Notes: a model not told the origin generated them from the sequence alone. DNA of 29,040 bases from Leptospirillum sp. (GCA_027346125.1 DAIEST010000241.1:1-29040); one strand, 5' to 3'; shown: positions 1 to 7,275, counted from the first letter of the stretch. Translations and numbers: made by a program.

Positions 1-196
1 GGCTTCGCCCCAATCCCTGTCATGCACTGCACCATCAACAAAAGACTGGATAATGCGGTCATGGTTCCCATCAAAGCCGCAAAAGCGGACACACTGTCGT
101 TCCCACCAGGAGTCGGGCCACAGCACTGACTTGAGTCGGACAATGCTGCCAAAGTCGTCAAGAGATTCATGGAGCCCCCCTTCTCTGCTTATCCAT
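1..196 (-). pseudogene. YfbU-like fragment, 5' truncated and apparently frameshifted, running off the window
   Basis: A minus-strand frame is open from 195 to the window edge (65 codons) and reads like real protein. It contains FCGFDGNHDR preceded by WWERQCVR. In E. coli YfbU, a small protein of unknown function, a similar GFD motif follows an Arg-rich strand, and that resemblance is the basis of the call. The frame has no ATG of its own and a stop codon lies at its 5' end. An ATG at 196 in another frame (MDKQRRGAP) stops after nine codons. Removing one base from the G6 tract at 175-180 would join the two frames. YfbU proteins carry about 90 residues before this motif, and those are absent because the neighbouring small membrane gene sits there. 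I infer a decayed remnant. A genuine short gene or a sequencing error in the G tract are alternatives. Confidence 0.32.
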
Positions 197-234
197 CACA
201 TACACAACAGCAGACAGTAGCACTGTCTGACAGA

Positions 235-468
235 TCACCAGTTTTCTTCCTTGCGATGCAAGGAGCGCGCCCAAAGCGCAACCGCAATGCCCGTCAAGGT
301 CGAAAGAAACATCACGTAATAAACCCAGATGTAATCACCGCGCCACGTCGGAAAGCGGTGGGCACCCAACCAGACCTGCAGGCAGAATCCGACCACGGTA
401 CCGCTTCCTACCGCAGTGAATCCCCCTACTACAGCATAGGCTACAAAACCCTTCATGGAGTTGCCCAT
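235..468 (-). CDS. Small two-helix membrane protein of unknown function
   Basis: The protein has 77 residues with two clear hydrophobic segments, about residues 6-30 (Gly/Val/Ala rich) and 46-67. A short loop with HRFPTWRGDY joins them, and a basic tail (SLHRKEENW) should be cytoplasmic. The ATG at 468 is chosen because a GGGAGGG ribosome-binding site lies about 8 bases upstream; a TTG two codons earlier is less likely. The plus-strand reading frame over the same region lacks protein-like character. I do not recognise a family. Both neighbours look like gene remnants, so this may be a surviving accessory gene, and no partner suggests a function. Confidence 0.5.
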   Translation of the reverse strand: MGNSMKGFVAYAVVGGFTAVGSGTVVGFCLQVWLGAHRFPTWRGDYIWVYYVMFLSTLTGIAVALWARSLHRKEENW

Positions 469-627
469 GACCAAGCCCTCCCTAACCTTTTAAGATCATT
501 ACGTTGAAATAAGTGCATTCGGTCTGTCATGGCAAACAAACAAATCCTGAAAATAAGATGCAAAAACGGCTAGCCAGACCGATCGGGGCGATAATACGCC
601 TGCCCAAAAAACTTGTCAAGACGATTT

Positions 628-816
628 TTATGAGGGGAATGCCTCCTTAACAATGCCATTCAGGGATGCCCGGGGGAATCCTCTTCCAGGCATGATTTTC
701 GAAACTATATACAAGATTTTGAGCCTTTCCCCATATTTTCCAGTCTGGACTCGGACAATATTTGTATCCCCCTCCTGAAGCACGGAGTTTTCCGGCACTT
801 TTTTTGGTATAACCAA
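628..816 (-). pseudogene. Degenerate fragment resembling the C-terminus of an RND-type membrane-fusion protein (CzcB/CusB-like)
   Basis: The frame reads VIPKKVPENSVLQEGDTNIV followed by RVQTGKYGERLK. This resembles the conserved C-terminal strand of heavy-metal RND periplasmic adaptor proteins, where a VPxxAVLxxGDxxxVFVxxG pattern is usual. It then drifts to LNGIVKEAFPS before a stop. Nothing resembling the helical hairpin, lipoyl or beta-barrel domains is visible upstream, where the metal transporter gene and its leader begin. The piece is about 60 residues of a family that normally has 350-500. I read it as a remnant. A chance open frame is a real alternative. The rest of the 469-804 gap shows no other gene. 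Confidence 0.3.
805..813 (+). promoter_or_regulatory. Candidate extended -10 promoter for the VIT-family transporter
   Basis: TGG followed directly by TATAAC gives an extended -10 element (TGn plus five of six consensus bases), with a T-rich run just upstream. No good -35 hexamer sits at 16-18 bases. Transcription would start near 820 and cross the palindrome at 853-868 before the transporter start codon. Confidence 0.35.
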
Positions 817-852
817 TCCTGCGTGTTCATGAAAGATTCTACACCTGTATCC

Positions 853-868
853 CCGGCATGCATGCCGG
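853..868. repeat. Perfect 16-bp palindrome, possible operator or hairpin
   Basis: CCGGCATGCATGCCGG is a perfect dyad directly upstream of the transporter start and downstream of the candidate promoter. It could bind a dimeric regulator or fold in the mRNA leader. The short CTTTT run that follows is too weak for a confident terminator. Confidence 0.5.
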
Positions 869-875
869 CGCTTTT

Positions 876-1619
876 ATGGTAAAATCAAAACCCATGAAAT
901 CTTCCGAATCGGAACATACCGAAATCTGGCATTCCCCCAAGGGAAAAAGAATCCGGGAAATCGTTCTTGGCATGAACGATGGAATTGTGACGGTGATCGG
1001 GTTTCTCGGTGGCCTCACCGGTTCTGCGTTTTCCGCGCGAACCGTTCTCTTTTCAGGAATAATGACCGGGATTGCCGGGTCCTTGTCCATGTTCCTTGGC
1101 GGGTACCTTTCCGCCAAATCCCAAGGCGATTTTTTCCAGCGGGAACGCGACCGGGAATGGAAAGAAATTCACGAGGTCCCCGATATCGAACGCCAGGAGG
1201 TCTATGAGATCTTGCTATCCATGGGTTTTTCGAAAGAAGAATCCCTCCTTTTCAGGGATCGGATCACGTCCGATCCCAAAAGATGGCATGATTTCATGAT
1301 GAAGGAAGAGTTGGGCATTCTGGGGACAGGATCAGAACGCCCGCTCTCCGAAGGAACATGGTTGGGGTTTTCGTTCCTGATCGGCAGCATTCCACCCATC
1401 CTTCCCTACGCATTTCTATCCAATACGGGAACCTCATTTGACATTTCACTTCTGCTTTCCCTCTTCTCCCTGGGATTGCTGGGCATCCTCAAATCCCGTC
1501 TCACCCGGGAACCGATATACAAAGGGGCAAGCGAAATGGTTATTCTCGGAGGAATCGCCGCCCTGTTGGGACTCTTTCTTGGAGCGATGCTTCCACGTAT
1601 CATGAGATTCCATTCGTGA
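876..1619 (+). CDS. VIT1/CCC1-family iron/manganese transporter
   Basis: A membrane protein of about 247 residues. The N-terminal KRIREIVLGMNDGIVTVIGF matches the first helix signature of the VIT1/CCC1 family, where Asp in the NDG motif lines the transport path. Helix two (GIAGSLSMFLGGYLSAKSQ) is followed by a charged cytoplasmic section with conserved Glu residues (about 70-130), which binds metal in plant VIT1. Three more helices (about 170-190, 195-215 and 220-242) give five in all, as expected. The family exports Fe2+ or Mn2+ by proton antiport, lowering cytoplasmic metal. The start is uncertain: ATGs at 858 (inside the palindrome), 876 and 894 all lack a ribosome-binding site, and all precede the conserved part. 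It is transcribed alone and followed by a ferredoxin gene. Confidence 0.85.
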   Translation: MVKSKPMKSSESEHTEIWHSPKGKRIREIVLGMNDGIVTVIGFLGGLTGSAFSARTVLFSGIMTGIAGSLSMFLGGYLSAKSQGDFFQRERDREWKEIHEVPDIERQEVYEILLSMGFSKEESLLFRDRITSDPKRWHDFMMKEELGILGTGSERPLSEGTWLGFSFLIGSIPPILPYAFLSNTGTSFDISLLLSLFSLGLLGILKSRLTREPIYKGASEMVILGGIAALLGLFLGAMLPRIMRFHS

Positions 1620-1686
1620 AGCCACTGTCATATTTCTTCCGACAATCAACATCCGTTCCATTCATCTGAAGCAGGAGAAGAAGAAA

Positions 1687-2016
1687 ATGGGTCGTTTTCG
1701 CTACCATGTTTTCGCGTGTACCAACAAACGGACCGATGGACATCCCAGGGGCTCCTGCATCGACAGAAACGCGGAAGAGATCCTGTCGATGTTCCGGGAA
1801 GAACTGAAGCTTCACGATATTCCGCAACCGTTCTGGATCAACAAATCTGGCTGCCTTGACGCCTGCGAGGAAGGTCCCGTCTTTGCCATTTACCCGGATG
1901 GCGTTTATTATCGGATCCAGTCAAGAGAAGATGTGCGCCGTATAGTTAAAGAACACCTGAGTGGTGGAGTCATCGTCTCCGACCTTCAGATCCCGGTACC
2001 TTCAGAGACACCCTGA
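1687..2016 (+). CDS. Thioredoxin-fold [2Fe-2S] ferredoxin
   Basis: The protein has 109 residues and begins MGRFRYHVFAC, the usual opening of thioredoxin-like [2Fe-2S] ferredoxins. Four cysteines at 11, 24, 56 and 60 fit the family pattern C-x(12)-C...GCxxxCxxGP, which ligates one [2Fe-2S] cluster. The sequence after the last Cys (EEGPVFAIYPDGVYYR) also matches the family strand. A good AGGAGAAG ribosome-binding site lies 7 bases before the ATG. It should act as a soluble electron carrier. The partner is unknown: no hydrogenase, nitrogenase or NADH-dehydrogenase gene is nearby. The homoserine kinase gene starts 8 bases downstream, so co-transcription is likely. Confidence 0.88.
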   Translation: MGRFRYHVFACTNKRTDGHPRGSCIDRNAEEILSMFREELKLHDIPQPFWINKSGCLDACEEGPVFAIYPDGVYYRIQSREDVRRIVKEHLSGGVIVSDLQIPVPSETP

Positions 2017-2023
2017 TTCGGAA

Positions 2024-3007
2024 ATGGACGGAAGGAATCCCTTGGGCACGACTCCTGCACTGAACCAGCCTGTCACAGTATATGCTCCGGCCTCTGTCGG
2101 AAATATCGGACCGGGATTCGACACTCTGGGCATGGCCGTAACGGGAATGGGCGATACCCTGACCGGAGTTCTGGAATCACGGCCGGGAACGGACCGGATT
2201 ACGGCGATTACCGGAGCGTGGACAGAGCTTCCGACGGACCCGAAACTCAACACAGCGACAGTTGCGGCCAGAATACTGCTGGACAGAGTCAAGGATCATT
2301 CCGGCATGAAGATCACTGTCTCCATCCAGAAAGGGGTTCCCGGCTCAGGTCTGGGTTCCAGCGCAGCCTCTGCCGTTGCGGGTGCCTATCTGGCCCAGGA
2401 ACTTCTCGGAAATCCCTTTACAACGGACGATCTTCTGGAAGCCGCCGCCGAGGCCGAATCCGCCGTGAGCGGAGGATACTTCCTTGATAATGTCTCAGCC
2501 TCCCTCCTGGGAGGAATTACCGTGTCAAATTCGGGGATGCGGCAGTCTTTTCGGTTTGGTACATTGCCCGGGCTCCACTTGCTCTTTCTCATTCCCAGAT
2601 CGCTGGTGAAAACATCAGAAGCCAGACGGGCCATCCCTCCCAATGTGCCGATCCAGAACGCCGTCGGAGCCCTTTCCAACACCGCCGGGATCCTGACGGC
2701 AACCCACAGGCAGGATGCGGATCTCTTCTGCAGAATGCTCATCGATCCGCTGATCCAGGGATACCGGGAACCGCTGATCCCACACTTTCAGGAACTCCGG
2801 AAACAGGCACTTGAATCCGGCGCCCGTTCCTTTATCATTTCCGGCGCAGGTTCCACGATGCTTGCAGTAACAGACAAACCGGAAGATGCATCACGGATGG
2901 GCGAAGCCCTGGAACAATACATCCTCAGGAATTCCCTGCCGGTACTGGTTCGGTCCTCGACCATCGATAACGAAGGAGTCAGACGTGTTGCCCCCTCCCA
3001 TTTATGA
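2024..3007 (+). CDS. thrB: Homoserine kinase
   Basis: A GHMP-family kinase of 327 residues that phosphorylates L-homoserine with ATP, the step before threonine synthase. The N-terminal strand VTVYAPASVGNIGPGFDTLG carries the family's substrate-site signature. The phosphate-binding loop PGSGLGSSAAS lies at about 106-116, and the third GHMP motif near the C-terminus is ISGAGSTMLAV. Length is normal for ThrB (about 300-330). The ATG at 2024 is preferred over an upstream in-frame ATG at 1961 because the latter lies deep inside the ferredoxin gene and adds non-conserved residues. No strong ribosome-binding site is visible, so translation may be coupled to the ferredoxin stop 8 bases upstream. Its end overlaps the next gene by 23 bases. 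No other threonine-pathway gene is in the window. Confidence 0.92.
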   Translation: MDGRNPLGTTPALNQPVTVYAPASVGNIGPGFDTLGMAVTGMGDTLTGVLESRPGTDRITAITGAWTELPTDPKLNTATVAARILLDRVKDHSGMKITVSIQKGVPGSGLGSSAASAVAGAYLAQELLGNPFTTDDLLEAAAEAESAVSGGYFLDNVSASLLGGITVSNSGMRQSFRFGTLPGLHLLFLIPRSLVKTSEARRAIPPNVPIQNAVGALSNTAGILTATHRQDADLFCRMLIDPLIQGYREPLIPHFQELRKQALESGARSFIISGAGSTMLAVTDKPEDASRMGEALEQYILRNSLPVLVRSSTIDNEGVRRVAPSHL

Positions 3008-4082
3008 CATTCGCAAATCATATGACGAGAACTATCAGTTCGGACCGTTCTTTTCAGGGATCCCTCCAAAACCGATTCCATCGACCCAGCACACTCTCTT
3101 TCTTGGAAAAACCGTTTCCTCCCGAATCGGGATTCCTGCAGGCCCGCTGCTGAACTCCAGATGGATCGGGTTCTATGCACGGATGGGTTTTGATATCCTG
3201 ACGTACAAGACTGTCCGGAGCCATTATCACCCTTCCTACCCAAACCCGAACTGTCTTTACGTCCCCTATCACAAAAGCTTCGACCTGGATGACCTTACCC
3301 ACCCGCTCATCGGAACCCTGGCCTACAACCCCGGTTCGCTGAACGACATCACCATCACCAACTCTTTTGGAATGCCAAGCCAGTCTCCGGCCGTCTGGAT
3401 GGAAGACGTGCAAAAAGCCCGGGAACTCCTTTCGCCGGGACAAGTGCTGGTGGTCAGTATCGTCGGGACCCAGCAAGACGACACCGATCTTGCAAGCGAC
3501 TTTGTCCGCACGGCAAAACTGGCTCGGGAAGCAGGGGCGGATCTGATCGAAGTCAATTTTTCCTGCCCCAATGTCAAGGGAAAAGAGGGGCAACTCTACC
3601 AGAACCCCGATGCGAGCGGTGCCATTCTGAAACGTCTCAGAAAAGAACTGGGTTCCGATGTTTCCCTCATCATGAAGATCGGGTTCATCGAAGACCCCGT
3701 CCAGATTTCTGCCCTCGTGGACCAGACATCGCCGTTTCTGGACGCCATCAGTGCCATCAATACCGTGACAGGACAGATCATCAATCCGGAGGGACACCCG
3801 GCCCTGCCCGGCCCTGGTCGGGAACGGGCCGGCCTGTGCGGTGGAGGGATCAAGCCGCTCTCCCTCAGAACAATCCACAGCATCCGGACCGCAATCGGAA
3901 AGCAGCGCAAACCAATCACCTTGATCGGGGTGGGAGGCTTCAATACGGTTGAGGATTATCCGGAGTTCAGGGATGCCGGAGCGGATTTCGTCATGAGCGC
4001 GACAGGAGCCATGTGGGACCCGTTTCTGGCCTATCACGTCAAACAGAGACGTTTTCTGCAGGATCTTCCCGAGAACGGGTGA
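2985..4082 (+). CDS. Class-1-like dihydroorotate dehydrogenase family flavoprotein
   Basis: A (beta/alpha)8 FMN-binding protein of 365 residues. VNFSCPNVKGKEG holds a Cys at residue 194 in the position of the catalytic base Cys of class-1 dihydroorotate dehydrogenases; class-2 membrane enzymes use Ser. IPAGPLLNS near the N-terminus, SAINTVTG, IGVGGFNTVEDYPEFRDAGA and SATGAMWDP are the FMN phosphate and barrel motifs. The start is GTG 2985, with AGGAG six bases upstream. An ATG at 2886 would overlap thrB by 120 bases and lacks support. The family oxidises dihydroorotate to orotate in pyrimidine synthesis. The N-terminal region has about 50 extra residues compared with typical PyrD, so a related activity, such as dihydropyrimidine-type chemistry, is possible. 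No PyrK partner is nearby. Confidence 0.75.
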   Translation: MLPPPIYDIRKSYDENYQFGPFFSGIPPKPIPSTQHTLFLGKTVSSRIGIPAGPLLNSRWIGFYARMGFDILTYKTVRSHYHPSYPNPNCLYVPYHKSFDLDDLTHPLIGTLAYNPGSLNDITITNSFGMPSQSPAVWMEDVQKARELLSPGQVLVVSIVGTQQDDTDLASDFVRTAKLAREAGADLIEVNFSCPNVKGKEGQLYQNPDASGAILKRLRKELGSDVSLIMKIGFIEDPVQISALVDQTSPFLDAISAINTVTGQIINPEGHPALPGPGRERAGLCGGGIKPLSLRTIHSIRTAIGKQRKPITLIGVGGFNTVEDYPEFRDAGADFVMSATGAMWDPFLAYHVKQRRFLQDLPENG

Positions 4083-4090
4083 GAGAGCCC

Positions 4091-5524
4091 TTAAGGAGTG
4101 GCGGGAGGATTCATGTCGGAAAAGTAGGAAGAAACCTCATTCCGATAGGTTTTCAGAGGCTCCAGCATATAGAGAATCTCTCCCTGGTTCACCTGGATTC
4201 CAAACCACTGGATGATGTAGGAAAGGTCCGGGTTTTCCAGAATCCTGTTCACTGCGGCGGACCGCCCCTCTGCCCTCGTGAACGAAGGCGGACATTTTTT
4301 TCCGGCTTCGAGAAGAGACGGGGGAAGCAGCCTGCGGTGGCGACCCTCTTCCTCCAGAATCCGGAACAACCCCTTGGCAGGATCGATATTGTGGTACTCC
4401 AGATCCAGGCTTTCGAGCCACGGGTCCGTCCATTCGACTTTCTCCGCTTCCCGAAACTGGTTGATCATCACAAATTTGGCAGCCCAATCCAGTCGGTCCG
4501 ACACGAGAACCGGATCTTTTTTCGCCAGATCGTCCAGCAACGTTCCCCATTCCTGAATGACCCAGTCCGTATCCTCATCACGCCCGGAGAACTCCCGGAC
4601 AGCCGACTCATGAAAAAGCTCCTGGACATTGATCGCGGACAGGACATTGCCGTCCAGATCCTGAACCTTCCACTCCATGCTCATATCATGCGAGATCGCC
4701 CGACACGCACGCACGGGATCGAGCACACCGATTCTTGGCGCTTTTCCTTCCTCGACAAGATCCATCGCAATCTTTGTTGCCCCGAACTTCAAGGCGGTAG
4801 CGAATTCAGACATATTCGAATCACCGAGAAGGAGATGCATCCGCCTGTATTGGACAGGGTCGGAAAGCGGCTCGTCACGGGTATTCACAATGGATCTGTT
4901 CATCTGTACCCACTGGTAGAACTTGTTGACGATATAATCTGCCCGTTGCGAGATCTGAAAATTGACCGGAGACCGTTCTCCCGCAAGCGAGATCAGACTG
5001 TCATTGACATAGGAAACTCCTACTCTTCCCGATCCGGTGAAGATCTGTCGGGTAACCAGAAAAGCCACCAGGGGCTCCATCCCCTTTTCCGTAAAAGGGA
5101 AATCCCGCGAAACCAGATAATTCTCGTGAGAGCCGAAAGTTGCCAGTGTCTGGTGATCGATATTGTTCTTGATGAAGGAAATCTCATTTTCCAGTCCCAT
5201 CTCGTTGACGGCATCCTGAAGGAGAAGATCCCCCCCACGGTCCGCCCGAACAAGATCCAGGAGGGTATGACATTCCGGAGTGGCGTATTCCACGTGCCCC
5301 ATATCGATATACAACCGGCCGCCATTGAGAAGGAATCCCCCGTTTCCGGGAGGTTCGTCATAAGCCCGCTGGTGCTGGTCGATGATCCCCATTCGCTGTT
5401 CATAAAACAGGTGATCCCGGACTTTCTGAAACATTTCCTCCTGCCGGAAAAGTTCCCTCATCCCCTGGGAAGGGCCCGAAAGCAGAGCCCCGTATTCTGT
5501 TTCAAGACCAACGATGGTTTTCAC
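4091..5524 (-). CDS. pafA: Pup/UBact protein ligase PafA
   Basis: A carboxylate-amine ligase of the PafA/Dop family (477 residues) that joins the C-terminal Glu of the small modifier to lysines of target proteins using ATP. The ATP/Mg loop is seen as IVGLETEYG at the N-terminus (first Glu at residue 8). The catalytic Asp (residue 74) lies in GGRLYIDMGHVEYATPE. KNNIDHQ, GSHENYLVSR, SQRADYI, NTRDEPL and GDSNMSEFATALKFGA follow in family order. The C-terminal domain (WFGIQVNQG to KTYRNEVSSYFSDM) aligns with mycobacterial PafA, and its longer Dop-type loop is absent. The GTG at 5524 is chosen because it overlaps the prcA stop as GTGA; a GTG at 5536 is the alternative. It is the last gene of the proteasome operon, as in actinobacteria, and ends 8 bases from a convergent gene. 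Confidence 0.9.
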   Translation of the reverse strand: MKTIVGLETEYGALLSGPSQGMRELFRQEEMFQKVRDHLFYEQRMGIIDQHQRAYDEPPGNGGFLLNGGRLYIDMGHVEYATPECHTLLDLVRADRGGDLLLQDAVNEMGLENEISFIKNNIDHQTLATFGSHENYLVSRDFPFTEKGMEPLVAFLVTRQIFTGSGRVGVSYVNDSLISLAGERSPVNFQISQRADYIVNKFYQWVQMNRSIVNTRDEPLSDPVQYRRMHLLLGDSNMSEFATALKFGATKIAMDLVEEGKAPRIGVLDPVRACRAISHDMSMEWKVQDLDGNVLSAINVQELFHESAVREFSGRDEDTDWVIQEWGTLLDDLAKKDPVLVSDRLDWAAKFVMINQFREAEKVEWTDPWLESLDLEYHNIDPAKGLFRILEEEGRHRRLLPPSLLEAGKKCPPSFTRAEGRSAAVNRILENPDLSYIIQWFGIQVNQGEILYMLEPLKTYRNEVSSYFSDMNPPATP

Positions 5525-6279
5525 TCCGACATCCACTCTTCAGGAACCGGAATCTCCACCGGAAGCAGACTCCCTTTTTTCCGATCCAGAAGAGCGATAT
5601 TGGGGCGCCCTTCCGAGAACAACCGTTTTCGGGCCTGCCTGAACTTCTCTTCATCGATGCGATTTCCCGCCTGGTCAAGACCGAGTTCCTCGTCCTCAAA
5701 CACGCCCTTCAGATATGCGTCCAGAAAACGGGGAAGGATTTCCTGAAGCGTCCACTCCTTTTGATTCTCTTTCGAAGAAAAAGCATCCAGGACGCGATCC
5801 CTGAGCGAACCGGTTCCCCCGGCGACAACCACTCCCGCGGGTTCCTCCACGTTTCCGTCGTAGTCCACCAGCATAATCCGATCTTTCTGAAGGGTGGGGC
5901 CAACTTCGGCCAGAACACTTCGGAACAGCATGGGGGACGACGTCACGTCTTCAAACGAGGTCTTCAGGCGGGGAGACAGCGCAAACAGGACCAGCCGGTT
6001 CAGCGTCACATCCTGGGGAGAACGCTGGTATCCTTCCACATGCGCAGCATTCAGCAACATCATGCGGACTGATTCGATGTCGGCAGGGTGTCCGATCGCT
6101 CCCATCGCAATCCTGTCGTAGATTTCGTAGATCTTCGGAACCTTCCGGTAAAACGTATAGAAGACGATCCCTTCCTGAACGGACGAAACAAGGACAGGAG
6201 TCGATCTTTTGATCTGATCCTCTATGTAGTCTCTTCTCTGACCGATCGCTTCGACCCAGCGGTAAGGCTCATCAAACAC
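5521..6279 (-). CDS. prcA: Proteasome alpha subunit
   Basis: A 252-residue 20S proteasome alpha-type subunit. YRWVEAIGQRRDYIEDQIKR gives the N-terminal gate and H0 helix region. KIYEIYDRIAMGAIGHPADI matches the bacterial PrcA core (KI-ELYDR-G-AAAG in mycobacteria), and VVVAGGTGSLRDRV the next conserved turn. The catalytic Thr is absent, as expected for alpha subunits, which form the outer heptameric rings and dock the ARC ATPase. The start is GTG 6279, overlapping the prcB stop by 8 bases with GGGAG upstream. The C-terminal tail (RPNIALLDRKKGSLLPVE and beyond) is not closely similar to actinobacterial tails. It is translationally coupled between prcB and pafA. Confidence 0.9.
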   Translation of the reverse strand: MFDEPYRWVEAIGQRRDYIEDQIKRSTPVLVSSVQEGIVFYTFYRKVPKIYEIYDRIAMGAIGHPADIESVRMMLLNAAHVEGYQRSPQDVTLNRLVLFALSPRLKTSFEDVTSSPMLFRSVLAEVGPTLQKDRIMLVDYDGNVEEPAGVVVAGGTGSLRDRVLDAFSSKENQKEWTLQEILPRFLDAYLKGVFEDEELGLDQAGNRIDEEKFRQARKRLFSEGRPNIALLDRKKGSLLPVEIPVPEEWMSE

Positions 6280-7072
6280 TTTCGACTCCCGTCCGGTAAA
6301 ATTCTCTCAGTGCGTCTTCCTCTATCGTGTGGATCCCGTTTCTGTCCAGGATCTTTACGACAGGAAAAACGGTTTCCCGGACCTGAACCCCCCCGGTCGC
6401 AGAATCGAAATACGACGCGGTTTCAAGAAGTCTCAGAGACAGGATGACGGCCTCTCTTTCCTCCATGACGGACAGCCCTTTGCCGGAGACTCCCCATCGG
6501 TCCAGATACCTGAGGATCCCTTGAACCTCCAGAGAACCGGAGCCGGCAACCGCAAACGGGACCCCTTCGAAATGGGCTCCCAGAATATCGTAAAAATAGA
6601 TCCGGGACTCCTTCGACTCCGGATCCTGGGTCGCAAAGAGGGGAACAACCGCACCGATTCCCTGAAACGCCATCGGAATATTTTCTTTCAAAAGCTGGGA
6701 CAGGATACGAAGTTTTCCCTCTATGGACAATTCAGCCAACTGGCTTCTTCGATAATACTTGAAAGTGTGTTCGAGGATGCGGGCCATTTCCAGGGCGAAC
6801 GCAGGGGATCCGGCAATTGCCATCAGGGAACCCCCGTCAATCTCGACCACCTTCTCGACACGATTCGTCATGATGCGGTTTCCTGCCGTTGCCCTCCGGT
6901 CCCCCGCAACCAGCACCCCTCCCGCATAGTGGAAGGCCAGGATCGTTGTAGCGTGGATCTCCGAAAATCCCCCCCTCGCATCCGGCAAAGCGCTCCCTCC
7001 TGCAGGAATCACGCTCGACCGGGAACCAAGAAGATCCAGGAAAGATCCGTCGTTATGCCATTCGGACATCAT
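6272..7072 (-). CDS. prcB: Proteasome beta subunit (N-terminal Thr protease)
   Basis: A 266-residue precursor of the 20S catalytic subunit. A propeptide of about 41 residues ends in SEIHA. The mature chain then begins TTILAFHYAGG, with the nucleophile Thr as residue 1. Asp17 (AGDRRAT) and Lys33 (RVEKVVEI) sit at exactly the catalytic spacing of proteasome beta subunits. The mature length of about 225 residues is normal. The first ATG overlaps the stop of the modifier gene (ATGA), and a second ATG follows at once. The protein forms the two inner heptameric rings, where unfolded substrates are cut. The residue before the cleavage site is Ala where mycobacterial PrcB has Gly, and autocatalytic processing is expected all the same. 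Confidence 0.93.
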   Translation of the reverse strand: MMSEWHNDGSFLDLLGSRSSVIPAGGSALPDARGGFSEIHATTILAFHYAGGVLVAGDRRATAGNRIMTNRVEKVVEIDGGSLMAIAGSPAFALEMARILEHTFKYYRRSQLAELSIEGKLRILSQLLKENIPMAFQGIGAVVPLFATQDPESKESRIYFYDILGAHFEGVPFAVAGSGSLEVQGILRYLDRWGVSGKGLSVMEEREAVILSLRLLETASYFDSATGGVQVRETVFPVVKILDRNGIHTIEEDALREFYRTGVESV

Positions 7073-7263
7073 TCCCCCGTTCTTTGCCGGTAACGTTCCG
7101 ACTGGTTGGGATCCACTTTTCGCATCCGATCCATCAACCGGTCTGTTCCTTTCTGGACATCCGGTTTTTTGGGCACAGGACCCTCCTTCCGGACCTCCTT
7201 TTTGGGAGAACCAGGCACAACCTGACGATCCGGAGCGTACCCCACACCGATGAGCCGTTCCAT
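7069..7263 (-). CDS. ubact: UBact, Pup-like protein modifier ending in Arg-Thr-Gly-Glu
   Basis: A 64-residue, highly charged, Pro/Lys-rich and probably disordered protein between dop and prcB, the position pup holds in actinobacteria. The C-terminal half contains DRLMDRMRKVDPNQSERY and ends QRTGE. That fits the R-[T/S]-G-[E/Q] terminus described for UBact, the Pup homologue of Nitrospirae and other Gram-negative phyla. The ending is Gly-Glu rather than Gly-Gly-Gln as in mycobacteria, so it should be ligation-ready without deamidation. The start is ATG 7263, with GAGGAGGT five bases upstream. In-frame ATGs at 7284 and 7311 would extend it to 71 or 80 residues, but they lack such a site, and the longest overlaps dop. 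The stop overlaps the prcB start (ATGA). Confidence 0.9.
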   Translation of the reverse strand: MERLIGVGYAPDRQVVPGSPKKEVRKEGPVPKKPDVQKGTDRLMDRMRKVDPNQSERYRQRTGE

Positions 7264-7267
7264 TTTG

Positions 7268-7275
7268 ACCTCCTC
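7268..7275 (-). promoter_or_regulatory. Strong ribosome-binding site fixing the UBact start
   Basis: GAGGAGGT sits five bases before the ATG at 7263. It is the strongest ribosome-binding site noticed in this operon. It suggests the modifier is translated at higher level than its coupled neighbours, which suits a protein used in stoichiometric amounts. Confidence 0.75.

Noticed and set aside
169..507. 112-codon open frame on the plus strand
   Set aside because: Low-complexity, Arg/Gln/His-rich, and it overlaps the more convincing two-helix membrane protein on the other strand, which has a ribosome-binding site.
2886..2984. Longer N-terminus of the dihydroorotate-dehydrogenase-like protein
   Set aside because: It would overlap thrB by 120 bases with non-conserved sequence. 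GTG 2985 has AGGAG at ideal spacing.
4013..5746. 577-codon open frame on the plus strand
   Set aside because: It lies opposite pafA and prcA, whose catalytic motifs are unmistakable. Its translation is rich in Arg/Pro/His/Ser, with no domain logic, as expected for the complement of GC-biased codons.
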